Source: Hippea maritima DSM 10411 (GTDB lineage Bacteria > Campylobacterota_A > Desulfurellia > Desulfurellales > Hippeaceae). Taken from it: 64,000 nucleotides of DNA. The DNA lies in NCBI RefSeq assembly GCF_000194135.1, contig NC_015318.1, forward strand, positions 386,501-450,500. The letters run 5' to 3'. This document shows, piece by piece, positions 44,803 through 54,827 of this stretch. Made by a program: the position numbers and the translations under genes. The stretch's first letter is position 1. The number at the start of each line of letters is the position of its first letter. The notes below the pieces were generated by a model. It searched no databases, was not told where the DNA came from, and saw only the letters and a program-made list of their open reading frames with translations.

Positions 44803-46580
44803 GCTCACTGAAAAGAACCCACTACTGCGGCGATGTTAGGGCAGATGATATAGATAAGGAGGTTGTGCTTTTTGGCTGGGTTCAGAATTGGAGGGATCAC
44901 GGGGGCGTTATCTTTATAGACTTAAAGGACAGGGAAGGTATAGTTCAGATAGTATTTGACCCTTCTGTGGATGAAAAGATACACCAGGAGGCCTCAAAGC
45001 TTAGAAGCCAGTACTGTATAGGTGTTAAGGGAAAGGTTAGACATAGACCTGAAGGTACGGTAAATCCAAACCTTAAAACCGGTGAGGTTGAAGTTGTTGT
45101 AGAGAAGTTGGAGGTATTTTCTGAATGTGAGAATCTGCCATTTCCAGTTGAAGAATATGTGCACGTAAATGAAGAGGTTAGGCTAAAATATAGATATTTA
45201 GACCTAAGAAAGCCCCACATGCAGAGAAACCTAATTATGCGTTCTAAGGCTGCATTTGCTGCGAGGAATTATCTGCATTCACAGGGGTTTATTGAAATAG
45301 AGACGCCTATTTTGACTAAATCAACACCAGAAGGCGCCAGAGATTTCCTTGTTCCAAGTAGATTGTCTCCGGGTAGGTTTTACGCACTACCACAATCTCC
45401 GCAGTTGTTTAAGCAGCTACTTATGGTCTCTGGGTATGATAAATATTACCAGATAACCAAGTGTTTTAGGGATGAGGATTTACGTGCAGATAGGCAACCT
45501 GAGTTTACCCAGATCGACCTTGAGATGAGCTTTGTTGAAGAGGATGATGTAATTGAAGTAACCGAAGGTATTCTTGCAAGTATATTTAAAGAGGTAGCGG
45601 GTATTGATATAAATCCCCCATTTAAGAGGATCTCATACCAGGAGGCAATGGATAGGTTTGGTTCAGACAAACCAGATATGAGGTTTGGCCTTGAGCTTAA
45701 AAAACTCACAGATATTGTTGAAAATACAAACTTTAAGGTATTCAGGGATGTAGTTGAAAAAGGCGGTATAGTTTACGGGCTAAATGCCAAGGGTTGTATT
45801 GATTTTACAAGAAAGGAGATAGATGATTTAACTAAACTTGTTTCTATATATGGTGCTAAAGGTCTTGCTTGGATCAAGGTTAAAGCAAATTATGAGCTAC
45901 AGTCACCCATAGTTAAGTTTTTCTCCAAAGAGGAGATTGATGGTATCTTGAAAAGATTGGATGCAGAACCAGGGGATCTGCTGTTCTTTATGGCGGATAC
46001 GCCAAAGGTTGTTTATGACTCGTTGGGCGCATTGAGACTTGAGATCGGAAGAAAGTTGAATCTAACCAACGGTGATGAGTTTAACTTTGTCTGGGTTGTG
46101 GACTTTCCACTTTTTGAGTGGAATGAGGATGAAAACAGATGGGAGGCTATGCATCATCCGTTTACATCACCTAAGCCGGAGGATTTAGAATACTTAGAGA
46201 GCGATCCTGCAAGGGTTAAGGCAAGGGCGTATGATATAACATTAAACGGTGTTGAGATAGGTGGTGGCAGCATCAGGATTCACAGAAGTGATGTTCAAAA
46301 GAGAATGTTTAAGGCTTTGGGCATCTCGGATGAGGAGGCTCAGGTTAAGTTTGGCTTTTTGATTGAGGCGTTAAAATACGGTGCACCCCCACACGGTGGA
46401 CTGGCGCTGGGCTTTGATAGGATTATGACCTTGATACTCAAGGAAAAATCCATAAGGGATGTTATAGCTTTCCCCAAAACTCAGAAAGGTGTTTGTATGC
46501 TTACAGATGCCCCAAGTGAGGTTGATGAGAAGCAGCTCAATGAGCTTTCGATAAGGGTTAGAAAACCCAAGAAAGACTAA
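44793..46580 (+). CDS. aspS: Aspartyl-tRNA synthetase
   Basis: Class IIb synthetase of bacterial type, 595 residues. The N-terminal OB fold binds the anticodon ([13 protein letters not shown]), motif 2 is [17 protein letters not shown] (about residue 218), a GAD insert lies at about 290-420, and motif 3 is [12 protein letters not shown] (about 533). The IA-type FPKTQKG follows. Whether it also charges tRNA-Asn depends on whether GatCAB is encoded elsewhere. Confidence 0.97.
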   Translation: MAIGSLKRTHYCGDVRADDIDKEVVLFGWVQNWRDHGGVIFIDLKDREGIVQIVFDPSVDEKIHQEASKLRSQYCIGVKGKVRHRPEGTVNPNLKTGEVEVVVEKLEVFSECENLPFPVEEYVHVNEEVRLKYRYLDLRKPHMQRNLIMRSKAAFAARNYLHSQGFIEIETPILTKSTPEGARDFLVPSRLSPGRFYALPQSPQLFKQLLMVSGYDKYYQITKCFRDEDLRADRQPEFTQIDLEMSFVEEDDVIEVTEGILASIFKEVAGIDINPPFKRISYQEAMDRFGSDKPDMRFGLELKKLTDIVENTNFKVFRDVVEKGGIVYGLNAKGCIDFTRKEIDDLTKLVSIYGAKGLAWIKVKANYELQSPIVKFFSKEEIDGILKRLDAEPGDLLFFMADTPKVVYDSLGALRLEIGRKLNLTNGDEFNFVWVVDFPLFEWNEDENRWEAMHHPFTSPKPEDLEYLESDPARVKARAYDITLNGVEIGGGSIRIHRSDVQKRMFKALGISDEEAQVKFGFLIEALKYGAPPHGGLALGFDRIMTLILKEKSIRDVIAFPKTQKGVCMLTDAPSEVDEKQLNELSIRVRKPKKD

Positions 46581-46583
46581 AAC

Positions 46584-46615
46584 AGGCGGCCTGTCCGCCT
46601 TCTTTCCTTTTTTAT
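46584..46615 (+). terminator. Rho-independent terminator after aspS
   Basis: AGGCGG / CCGCCT stem with a 5-base loop (46584-46600), followed by a T-rich tail. Confidence 0.85.
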
Positions 46616-46681
46616 TTTAATTTAAATATATTTTTTGTTATACTCCATGTTTGAGAATAAATTATGTGTAAGGAGAAGGTT

Positions 46682-48031
46682 ATGGAGAGGAAGATACTTT
46701 TAAAAGAGGATGAAATGCCGAGGTATTGGTATAATATTCTGCCGGATATGCCCACACCTGTTAAACCACCGATCAATCCTAAGACGATGAAGCCTATAAA
46801 TCCGGATGACCTTAAAGCTATATTCCCATCAGAGATTATAGAGCAGGAGATGAGTAGTCAAAGGGAGATCTCCATACCGCAGGAGGTGTTAGATATTTAT
46901 GCTATCTGGAGGCCGACGCCTTTGGTTAGGGCTTACAATCTTGAGAAGGCCTTAGGAACACCGGCAAAGATTTACTATAAAAACGAATCGGTCTCTCCTG
47001 CTGGAAGCCACAAACCCAATACGGCTATAGCACAAGCCTACTACAATAAAAAGGAGGGTATAACGACCCTAACAACAGAAACAGGCGCAGGCCAGTGGGG
47101 TTCTGCTTTGGCGTTGGCAGGCGCTTTGTTGGGGTTAAATGTCAGGGTCTATATGGTTAAAGTTAGCTATGAGCAGAAACCCTTTAGGCGTTCGATGATC
47201 CATCTATGGGGAGCTGAGGTCTATCCATCGCCCAGCGATAAGACCGAGGCTGGCAGAAGGGCCTTAGAGGAAAACCCTGATAACCCGGGGAGTTTGGGTC
47301 TTGCTATCAGCGAGGCGGTTGAGGATGCAGCAACGCATGATAACACCAATTATGCCTTAGGTAGTGTTTTGAATCATGTTCTGCTCCATCAGACTGTGAT
47401 AGGCCTTGAGGCTCAAAAACAGTTTGAAAAGATAGGCGATTATCCAGATGTTATATTTGCACCATGTGGTGGCGGCAGTAATCTTGGTGGTGTGGGTTTG
47501 CCCTTTATTAGGGATAAGATAAACGGCAAGGATGTTAGGGTTGTGGCAGTTGAGCCTGCAAGCTGCCCGACATTGACCAAGGGTATATTCACATACGATT
47601 ATGCGGATGTAGCTATGATGACCCCCTTGCTTTATATGTACACATTGGGGCATAAATTTATGCCACCCAGCATTCATGCTGGTGGTTTGAGATATCACGG
47701 TGATTCGCCCATTTTGAGTCAACTAAGAAAAGATGGATTGTTGGATGCTGTTGCCTACAATCAAACAGAGGTGTTTGAGGCAGGCGCTCTGTTTGCAAAA
47801 ACAGAGGGTATAGTTCCTGCGCCTGAGACATGTCATGCAATAAAAGGGGCAGTAGATGAGGCCTTAAAAGCTAAGGAAGAGGGTAAAGAGAAAACTATAC
47901 TGATAAACTTCTCCGGTCATGGACACTTTGATATGACCTCATATGATAAGTTTCTATCTGGGGAGATGAAGGATTACGAATATCCAGAAAAAGAAATTAA
48001 AAAAGCCTTAGATTACTTACCTAAGGTTTAA
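46682..48031 (+). CDS. trpB2: Tryptophan synthase beta-like protein TrpB2
   Basis: PLP enzyme that condenses indole with serine. About 449 residues, longer than TrpB1 and with the TrpB2 N-terminal extension ([13 protein letters not shown]). The PLP lysine is in [10 protein letters not shown] (about residue 112), then [11 protein letters not shown] and the phosphate loop CGGGSNLGG (about 270). ATG at 46682 follows AAGGAG by 6 bases; an ATG at 46664 in frame contains that site. It stands alone, without trpA, as TrpB2 often does, perhaps for indole salvage. Confidence 0.93.
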   Translation: MERKILLKEDEMPRYWYNILPDMPTPVKPPINPKTMKPINPDDLKAIFPSEIIEQEMSSQREISIPQEVLDIYAIWRPTPLVRAYNLEKALGTPAKIYYKNESVSPAGSHKPNTAIAQAYYNKKEGITTLTTETGAGQWGSALALAGALLGLNVRVYMVKVSYEQKPFRRSMIHLWGAEVYPSPSDKTEAGRRALEENPDNPGSLGLAISEAVEDAATHDNTNYALGSVLNHVLLHQTVIGLEAQKQFEKIGDYPDVIFAPCGGGSNLGGVGLPFIRDKINGKDVRVVAVEPASCPTLTKGIFTYDYADVAMMTPLLYMYTLGHKFMPPSIHAGGLRYHGDSPILSQLRKDGLLDAVAYNQTEVFEAGALFAKTEGIVPAPETCHAIKGAVDEALKAKEEGKEKTILINFSGHGHFDMTSYDKFLSGEMKDYEYPEKEIKKALDYLPKV

Positions 48032-48060
48032 ACTTAAATTAGTAAGAGAGTTATTAGGGT

Positions 48061-48088
48061 TTGACTTTTGAAATGATGGCTGTATAAT
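48061..48088 (+). promoter_or_regulatory. Promoter of the psrABC-like operon
   Basis: TTGACT (48061-48066), 16 bases, TATAAT (48083-48088), about 50 bases before the catalytic subunit gene. Confidence 0.7.
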
Positions 48089-48140
48089 GTTTTGGGTTTT
48101 GAGTAAAACATAGGGAATTAATTATGGCGGAGGTTGAATT

Positions 48141-50939
48141 ATGATCTCGTTGAATAGAAGAGACTTCTTGAAGCTCTCCTCTTTGGTTGGTGGCGGTTTA
48201 CTATTTTTTAGACCATCTGCCAAAGCCGGTCTTTACACACCCCACTATGAGAAGCCGAAGGGTGAGATTAAGTATTATCCAAACATCTGTAGTTTCTGCT
48301 CAACAGCTTGCGACATTAAAGTTAGAACAAGAGTTGATGGAAAATTCAAAAAACCCCAGAAAATTGATGGAAACCCCAACTCCACATTAAACAGAGGCAG
48401 GATCTGTGCGAGGGGTCAGTCTGGAATTAGAACCGTTTACAATCCTGATAGAATTAAATACCCGCTTATAAGGGTTGAGGGTTCTAAGAGGGGTGAGTGG
48501 AAATTCAGAAAAGCCACCTGGAAAGAGGTGGAGGAATATATTAGGAAGAAGGTTCAGGAACACAACATACAGCCTCATGAGTTTGCCATCTTTGCAGGTC
48601 AGAGGGCTTGTGCTTATGAGAGATTGGGGGCATTCGCTTTCTTGGCATCTATTGGTTCTCCCAACATGATTGGCTCCCCTATGCAACAATGCGTTATGGC
48701 TGAGCATGCCGGAGCCAATGCCACTGTTGGAACTATGACATCCCACGATGAGATTTTGGTTGACATGGATAACACCAAGGTTATGTTAGTTGTGGGCAGT
48801 AATGCCGCTTTAACCGGTATTTCCGTTTCAAGGGCTGTTAGATTTGCACAGGGTAAAAGAAACGGAATGAAAGTTATCGTTGTTGACCCGAGGATGAGTG
48901 AAACTGCATCGAAGGCCGACAAGTGGATTCCTGCAAAGCCTGGAACAAACATGCCATTCCTGATGGCTGTTTTGAGGCTCATCATCAAGAATGAGTGGTA
49001 TGAAGAGGAGTTCTTAAGGAGACACACAACCGCACCGTTCCTCGTATTCGATAACAACGGCACACCTGAGGCATTTGGTCAGAATGCTAATCCAGAGGCA
49101 TTGCCATTTGCTGAGAAATACTATGTGTACGATGAGTTTTCAGGTGAAGTTGTTGAGGTTGAGGGCTTCACAAACGACAATATAGGCAATAAGAAGATAA
49201 AACCAGCTCTATTTGCACCAAAGGGTTTAACATTCCAGGGCAAGCCGGCCAAGACCGCTTTTGATTATCTGTGGGAAGCGGTAAAGGATGCAACGCCTGA
49301 GTGGGCTGCAAAGTTGTGCGATATACCCGCAAAGGATATAGAAGAGACAGCCGAGATGCTTGGCACGATCAAACCTGCGAATGTCTATCTTGGATGGATG
49401 GACGGAAGGTATGAGGATGTTGTTCAGGCAAGGAAGGCCGCAGCTATCATAAATGTCTTAATTGGAGGCGTTGATAGACTTGGCGGTTGGATTTATACAC
49501 CTGAATTGAGAGAGGGTATGGAGAGGTTCCACAAGGCCTATGAGTCTGGTCAGCTTAAGAATCCTATGAATCTGCTGATGGCCACAGCTATGGCTCCCGG
49601 TTTGCTTGGAATGACAGGCAAGCTTGAGGGCATGATGTATTCCGGTAAATTCCCGATGTTTAGGGGATATCCTCACTTCTCAAGAGCCTATTTTGATTAC
49701 AGGGCAAAGAAAGAGGGCAAGAAGGGCATACCGTTCTCACTCTTTACCAATGCAGGCTTCCAGGAGGCCGTTGAGGGTAAGCTAACCTGGAACGGTAAAC
49801 CCTATCAAATAAAATTTGCTTATATCTATTCGACAAACCCATTGAAGGATTACTATGGATATAAGAGCTGGGTAAAGACATTTACAAACCCCAACCTGAA
49901 GCTGGTTGTTGTGGATGAGATTTTGCCATCCGACATGGCGGCATTTGCCGACGTAATATTGCCGGATAAGACGTACCTTGAAAAATACAGTTCAATCATG
50001 CCTGATGGTCCTAACAGCGATATGGCAATAAGAATGAGGTTCCCAAGCGTAAGTCAGATTGGCGATGTTAAAGGTGGCGATGAAGTATTCTGTATACTAT
50101 CCAATGCTATAGCTGGTAAAAGAGGCGGCGATTACTTCTCAGCATCTATGATAATCAGCCAATTTACCGGCTGGGATATGAAGACCGTATCCAAGGAATA
50201 CGCACTTGCCTGGAGGGGTAAGAAACCGCTGTATAAGGCAAACAGAGACATTGCTTTGTCTGAGGTATCAAAGAAGCTCGGCATGACAAGCAAACAACTT
50301 GAGAAGGCTCTGGAAGAGAAGGGTGTTTTGATTCTTAAGAAGAAAGAGGAATTGATGGAAGAGGCTGGAATGCCTTATAAGCTTCCTGTTCCCACATTCT
50401 CGGGAAGGGTTGAGATATACTCTACACTCTTTGCTCACTTCAATCACGCATACGGTGTAGATCCGCATTGGGATCCTATACTGAAATTCATACCATTTGA
50501 ATACAAGAAGGGTGCTGGATTGGATTATAAACCAACAGGCAATGAGTTCTTCTTCGCATTTGGTAAGGTGCCTGAGATGACATACCTGACAACGGCCGAT
50601 AACCCGCTGTTGCATGCCCTTGTTGAAAGGCACAAAGAGGAGAATTACGGCTTCTGGATGAATCCAAAATCAGCTGCAAGGCTTGGCCTCAAAGAGGGCG
50701 ATAAGATAGAGGTTGAAAACACCGTATCCGGACAAAAGGTAAAATCCTTTGTTCACATAACAGAGGGTATAAGAGAGGATACGGTATATGTAATGAGTGA
50801 TTTCGGCTTTCAGAATAAGAAGCTTACCTATGCTTCCGGTAAGGGTGTGGATTTAGGTAGGCTTATACCTTATAGATTGGGACCGGTTACAGCTTCTGCT
50901 ATGAGCTGTCAGTTTACGGTCAAGATAAGAAAAATATAG
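48141..50939 (+). CDS. psrA: Molybdopterin oxidoreductase catalytic subunit (polysulfide/thiosulfate reductase-like)
   Basis: Exported Mo-bisMGD enzyme of the DMSO reductase family, 932 residues. The twin-arginine signal LNRRDFLKLSS starts the protein. [4Fe-4S] ligands are CSFCSTAC (about residues 51-58) and the Cys of GRICARGQ (about 90). The likely Mo ligand is the Cys in PMQQCVMAEHAG (about 180). VDPRMSETASKADKW and the C-terminal GDKIEVENTVSG bind the cofactor. With B and NrfD-type partners it fits energy-conserving reduction of sulfur compounds, although arsenate or tetrathionate reductases share this layout. Ribosome site GGAGG. Confidence 0.9.
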   Translation: MISLNRRDFLKLSSLVGGGLLFFRPSAKAGLYTPHYEKPKGEIKYYPNICSFCSTACDIKVRTRVDGKFKKPQKIDGNPNSTLNRGRICARGQSGIRTVYNPDRIKYPLIRVEGSKRGEWKFRKATWKEVEEYIRKKVQEHNIQPHEFAIFAGQRACAYERLGAFAFLASIGSPNMIGSPMQQCVMAEHAGANATVGTMTSHDEILVDMDNTKVMLVVGSNAALTGISVSRAVRFAQGKRNGMKVIVVDPRMSETASKADKWIPAKPGTNMPFLMAVLRLIIKNEWYEEEFLRRHTTAPFLVFDNNGTPEAFGQNANPEALPFAEKYYVYDEFSGEVVEVEGFTNDNIGNKKIKPALFAPKGLTFQGKPAKTAFDYLWEAVKDATPEWAAKLCDIPAKDIEETAEMLGTIKPANVYLGWMDGRYEDVVQARKAAAIINVLIGGVDRLGGWIYTPELREGMERFHKAYESGQLKNPMNLLMATAMAPGLLGMTGKLEGMMYSGKFPMFRGYPHFSRAYFDYRAKKEGKKGIPFSLFTNAGFQEAVEGKLTWNGKPYQIKFAYIYSTNPLKDYYGYKSWVKTFTNPNLKLVVVDEILPSDMAAFADVILPDKTYLEKYSSIMPDGPNSDMAIRMRFPSVSQIGDVKGGDEVFCILSNAIAGKRGGDYFSASMIISQFTGWDMKTVSKEYALAWRGKKPLYKANRDIALSEVSKKLGMTSKQLEKALEEKGVLILKKKEELMEEAGMPYKLPVPTFSGRVEIYSTLFAHFNHAYGVDPHWDPILKFIPFEYKKGAGLDYKPTGNEFFFAFGKVPEMTYLTTADNPLLHALVERHKEENYGFWMNPKSAARLGLKEGDKIEVENTVSGQKVKSFVHITEGIREDTVYVMSDFGFQNKKLTYASGKGVDLGRLIPYRLGPVTASAMSCQFTVKIRKI

Positions 50940-50953
50940 TCGGAGGCTAAACG

Positions 50954-51562
50954 ATGGCAAGATATGGAATGGTGATGGATGTTAGCTCCTGTTTGGGATG
51001 CAGGGCTTGTATGGCAGCTTGCTCCCAATGGAATCAGACGCCGTTCTGGGCTGAAGATTTCGAGGGTAAGTGGAGAACAAGGGTAACACCCCTTGAAGAG
51101 GGTAAATTCCCCAATGTTAGAAAGGTTTTCTTCCCGACGATATGTATGCACTGCGAGAATCCGCCCTGTCATTCTGTTTGTCCAACCGGTGCTACATACA
51201 TAAACAAGGACGGTATCGTCTTGATCGATTATGACCTGTGCTTGGGTTGTGGTTATTGTATAGAGGCATGCCCATACGATGCAAGGTATGAGTATGAGAA
51301 AGAAGACCTTGAAAAGGATGAGTTCTACTTCGGTGAGGATGCAAGACACCATCAGGTTCATATAGATAAGTGCACATTCTGTGTGGATAGGCTTGAAGAG
51401 GGCTTAGAACCCAGCTGTGCAGCAACATGTGTGGGTCATGCAAGGATATTCGGCGATTTGGACGATCCGAACTCCGAGGTAGCAAAGCTTGTTAACTCTG
51501 GAAAGGCTAAACCTTTGGGCGAGTATATGGGCGCTAAACCAAAGGTTTACTATATAAAGTAA
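50954..51562 (+). CDS. psrB: Four-cluster ferredoxin subunit (PsrB-like)
   Basis: Electron transfer subunit, 202 residues, without its own signal and therefore probably carried out by the Tat signal of PsrA. Four sets of cysteines bind [4Fe-4S] clusters: CLGCRACMAAC, CMHCENPPCHSVCP, CLGCGYCIEACP and CTFCVDRLEEG with CAATC. This links the membrane quinol subunit to the molybdenum centre. GGAGG lies about 8 bases before the ATG. Confidence 0.94.
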   Translation: MARYGMVMDVSSCLGCRACMAACSQWNQTPFWAEDFEGKWRTRVTPLEEGKFPNVRKVFFPTICMHCENPPCHSVCPTGATYINKDGIVLIDYDLCLGCGYCIEACPYDARYEYEKEDLEKDEFYFGEDARHHQVHIDKCTFCVDRLEEGLEPSCAATCVGHARIFGDLDDPNSEVAKLVNSGKAKPLGEYMGAKPKVYYIK

Positions 51563-51573
51563 AGGAGGGGAAA

Positions 51574-52443
51574 ATGGATTTAGTACAACAGCATACATGG
51601 GGATGGTTTATCGCTATCTACCTGTTCTTCGGTGGTCTTGGCGGGGCCACTATGGCTTTGGGTATATTGGGTGAGATGAGATTCAAGATGGGTAAATGGT
51701 TTGGAATAGGAACCGCTCTTTTGGGTCTTGCTATTCTGAGTTTTGGTCTTATCTGGCTGGTGTTGGATCTGATTGATCCGTTTAGATTCCTGTTGGCCTT
51801 CTGGGTTAAAGGTATTGGGCATTCCTGGATCGCACGCGGTATGGTTATAATTAACGGTGCTTATATCTTTGGCGTTTTGTATGCTTTGGCTGCATTTTAC
51901 GGTTGGGAAACATTCAAGAAATGGATGGGTTATCTTGCTATGTTCTGTGGATTTGGCGTTACAACATACACAGGTTTGCTGCTCAATGCCAATGTTGGAA
52001 TCCCATTCTGGCACACACCTGCTTTGCCTGTTCTGTTTACCGTTAGTGCATTCTCAACAGGTTGTGCTTTGTTGATGCTTGTTCTTGCTGCAATGAAGTC
52101 TCACGAGGCTGAACATTTCTTCCACTTTATAGAGGGTTTTGATATATTCCTGATATCTCTTGAATTGCTGGTAATATTTGCATACTTCGATTTTGCAAGA
52201 TTGGGAAATGCAGCGGTTATGAAGAGCGCTCAGTTGTTGCTTGCTAACCCTATGTTTACAATTGGATTCCTTGTTATAGGTCTTATTACCCCTCTTATAC
52301 TTGAGGCTTATGCTTCAACAAAACAGCACTCCAAGGGCTTGGCTGCATTTGCATCTGTTTTGGTATTGATCGGAGGGTTCCTGTTGAGGTATCTGATTGT
52401 TTGGGCTGGAGTATTCCAGTATCCACACGGTCTTGCAGGCTAA
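51574..52443 (+). CDS. psrC: NrfD/PsrC-type membrane anchor
   Basis: Quinol-oxidising integral membrane subunit, 289 residues with eight predicted helices. The N-terminal WGWFIAIYLFFGGLGGATMA is characteristic of NrfD proteins. It completes the ABC complex; a terminator follows directly. AAAGGAGG precedes the ATG. Confidence 0.92.
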   Translation: MDLVQQHTWGWFIAIYLFFGGLGGATMALGILGEMRFKMGKWFGIGTALLGLAILSFGLIWLVLDLIDPFRFLLAFWVKGIGHSWIARGMVIINGAYIFGVLYALAAFYGWETFKKWMGYLAMFCGFGVTTYTGLLLNANVGIPFWHTPALPVLFTVSAFSTGCALLMLVLAAMKSHEAEHFFHFIEGFDIFLISLELLVIFAYFDFARLGNAAVMKSAQLLLANPMFTIGFLVIGLITPLILEAYASTKQHSKGLAAFASVLVLIGGFLLRYLIVWAGVFQYPHGLAG

Positions 52444-52453
52444 CAAATAACAT

Positions 52454-52490
52454 GTCCGGCTCCACAAGGGGCTGGACTTTTCTTTTTATT
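52454..52490 (+). terminator. Rho-independent terminator after psrC
   Basis: A 10-base stem with two wobble pairs (52454-52463 with 52468-52477), ACAA loop, then TTTTCTTTTTATTT. Confidence 0.88.
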
Positions 52491-52514
52491 TGATTAAAAT
52501 TTATGATGCTTTGA

Positions 52515-52590
52515 GCGGATGTAGCTCAGGTGGTAGAGCGCAAGCTTCCCAAGCTTGATGTCGCGGGTTCGAGTCCCGTCATCCGCTCCA
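52515..52590 (+). tRNA. tRNA-Gly(CCC)
   Basis: Acceptor GCGGATG with CATCCGC, anticodon stem CAAGC/GCTTG with loop TTCCCAA (anticodon CCC), TΨC loop GTTCGAGTC; CCA is encoded. Confidence 0.96.
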
Positions 52591-52609
52591 TTTTAACCTT
52601 TCTTATTTC

Positions 52610-52638
52610 TTGACCTAAATTATTTTTTCATATATTCT
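52610..52638 (+). promoter_or_regulatory. Promoter giving a probable leaderless psiE message
   Basis: TTGACC (52610-52615), 17 bases, TATTCT (52633-52638). The ATG is at 52646, so transcription would start at or next to it, and no ribosome site is present. Confidence 0.55.
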
Positions 52639-52645
52639 TACCACT

Positions 52646-53089
52646 ATGAAAGTAGACTTGGTTAAGAAGGCTATGGATCTTGTTTTGTATGCCCTCTCCA
52701 TTCTAATACTTATTATTATTCTTTTTTACTTAATAAAGCTTATCTTTGATTTGAAGGATGTGGTTTTGGCCTTTCCGCCATCCAATAAAACTATGTCTAA
52801 AGCTGTAGAAGAGGTGCTAAATCTATTTGTTTTAATAGAATTTTTCAGGGGTACACTATCTTATTTTGACTTTGATAGAATAAAATTATCCTATATAGCC
52901 GATGCGGCCATAGTCTTTGTATTGAGAGAGGTTATGATAGCAACATTCTATCATAAATTGGACTTTAAGATGGCCATGGCATACTCTGTTGTTGTACTAT
53001 CTATTATAGTATTGAGAACGTTGACAATAATCTATACACCCGATTTAAATAAACCGGTAAGGCTAAAAAAAACCAGACAGGAGAAGTAA
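52646..53089 (+). CDS. PsiE-like membrane protein
   Basis: 147 residues with four membrane helices (about residues 10-32, 53-65, 82-100, 108-126). The loop between the first helices and the LREVMIATFYH block resemble the phosphate-starvation-inducible PsiE family, whose function is unknown. The C-terminus is basic (RLKKTRQEK). The gene precedes proS by one base, so it belongs to that transcript. No Shine-Dalgarno sequence is seen. Confidence 0.7.
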   Translation: MKVDLVKKAMDLVLYALSILILIIILFYLIKLIFDLKDVVLAFPPSNKTMSKAVEEVLNLFVLIEFFRGTLSYFDFDRIKLSYIADAAIVFVLREVMIATFYHKLDFKMAMAYSVVVLSIIVLRTLTIIYTPDLNKPVRLKKTRQEK

Positions 53090-53090
53090 G

Positions 53091-54827
53091 ATGCGTTACT
53101 CGGAATCGTTTATATACACGCTAAAAGAGGATCAAAAGGAAGCTGCAATTGTTAGTCATAATTTACTTTTAAGAGGTGGTTTTATACTTAAGCTTGCAAG
53201 TGGTATATACAACTATCTTCCTCTTGGTCTTAGAGTAATTAGGAAGGTTTCGGATATTGTAAGGGAAGAGATGAATAAGGCCGGTGCTCAAGAGATACTT
53301 ATGGCTGCTATTCAGCCGGCTGAGTTGTGGAAGGAATCTGGCAGATGGAATGATTACGGCAAGGAGCTTCTGCGTATAAAGGATAGAGGGGATAGGGATT
53401 TTGTTTTTGGTCCGACACATGAGGAGGTTGTTACCGACATTGTCAGGCGTTTTGTGAAAAGCTATAAGCAGATGCCTCTTAATCTGTATCAGATACAGAC
53501 CAAATTCAGGGATGAGCTGCGCCCAAGATTTGGTTTGATGCGCGGCAGAGAATTCATTATGAAAGACGCATACAGCTTTGATAAGGATGAGGCAGGGATG
53601 GATGTAAGCTATGAGAAGATGAATATTGCTTATCACAATATTTTTAGGCGGTGCGGATTGGCTTTCAGAAGCGTTGAGGCTGATACCGGTTCTATAGGTG
53701 GCAAGGACTCTGAAGAATTTATGGTTTTAAGCCAAACTGGTGAGGATGAAATAGTAATTTGTGATAGCTGTGAGTATGCCTCTAATGTAGAGAGGGCTAC
53801 AAGTATTGTAGAAGATGAGCCAGCCCAGGAGATAGAATTGAAAGAGGTTGCAACGCCGGGTAAGCAGACTATTAAGGATGTTTGTGAGTTCTTAGGCTCA
53901 GACCCTAAGTTTTCAGCCAAAGCTTTGGTCTATAAGAATGAAAAGGACGAGGTGTTCTGTTTCTTTGTTGAAGGTGATGATGAATTGAACTTAATTAAGG
54001 CTATGAGAGCAACGGGCAGCGTTGAACTTGAGATGGTTAGTGATGATGAGCTTAAAAAACTCGGCCTTGAAAAGGGCTACATAGGGCCTGTTAACTTTCC
54101 CAATAAGGATGTTAAGGTGCTCTGCGATGAAAGGATAAAGCATAGAAATAACCTTGTTGTTGGTGCTAATGAGCCTAATTACCACCTAATGGGTGCAAAG
54201 TTCGGCAGGGATTTTGAATGCGATACGGCCGATTTGAGGGTTGTAAAAGAAGGTGAACTATGTCCGAGATGTAAAAAAGGAACCCTGAAAAAGATTAGAG
54301 GTATAGAGGTTGGGCATATATTCAAGCTTGGCCAGAAATACTCAAAGGCTATGAATGCCACCTTTTTAGATGAAAATGGCAGAAGCGTTCCCTATTACAT
54401 GGGTTGCTATGGTATAGGCATTGGAAGAACAGCTCAGGCTGCGATTGAACAGAACCACGACGAATACGGTATAATCTGGCCTATTTCCATTGCGCCGTTT
54501 GAGATAGAGATTGTCTCGCTCGATACGAGGAATAAAGAATTGGTTGAGTTCTGTGATATATTGTATGAGCAAATGAAGAAAGAGGGTTTTGATGTTTTAT
54601 ACGATGATAGGGACGAGCGTGCCGGTATTAAATTGAATGATATGGATTTGATTGGGATACCCATAAGGGTCATAGTGGGTAAAAAGGCTTTCGAGAAGGG
54701 AGAGGTTGAGGTTTCCTTGCGTAGAGATAGGCAGAAACAATCTGTTGAGAAAGATGAAGTATTGGAGAAGGTAAAAGAGCTTAGAGATATGCTTTATAGT
54801 GAGATTGAGGAGGGAAGAGATGGATAA
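53091..54827 (+). CDS. proS: Prolyl-tRNA synthetase
   Basis: Class II synthetase of bacterial type, 578 residues. Motif 2 is FRDELRPRFGLMRGREF (about residues 140-156). The editing (INS) domain lies between motifs 2 and 3 (about 225-395), and motif 3 is MGCYGIGIGRTAQA (about residue 440). The C-terminal anticodon domain begins IAPFEIEIVSL. The gene end overlaps the start of the aminopeptidase by 8 bases. Confidence 0.97.
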   Translation: MRYSESFIYTLKEDQKEAAIVSHNLLLRGGFILKLASGIYNYLPLGLRVIRKVSDIVREEMNKAGAQEILMAAIQPAELWKESGRWNDYGKELLRIKDRGDRDFVFGPTHEEVVTDIVRRFVKSYKQMPLNLYQIQTKFRDELRPRFGLMRGREFIMKDAYSFDKDEAGMDVSYEKMNIAYHNIFRRCGLAFRSVEADTGSIGGKDSEEFMVLSQTGEDEIVICDSCEYASNVERATSIVEDEPAQEIELKEVATPGKQTIKDVCEFLGSDPKFSAKALVYKNEKDEVFCFFVEGDDELNLIKAMRATGSVELEMVSDDELKKLGLEKGYIGPVNFPNKDVKVLCDERIKHRNNLVVGANEPNYHLMGAKFGRDFECDTADLRVVKEGELCPRCKKGTLKKIRGIEVGHIFKLGQKYSKAMNATFLDENGRSVPYYMGCYGIGIGRTAQAAIEQNHDEYGIIWPISIAPFEIEIVSLDTRNKELVEFCDILYEQMKKEGFDVLYDDRDERAGIKLNDMDLIGIPIRVIVGKKAFEKGEVEVSLRRDRQKQSVEKDEVLEKVKELRDMLYSEIEEGRDG

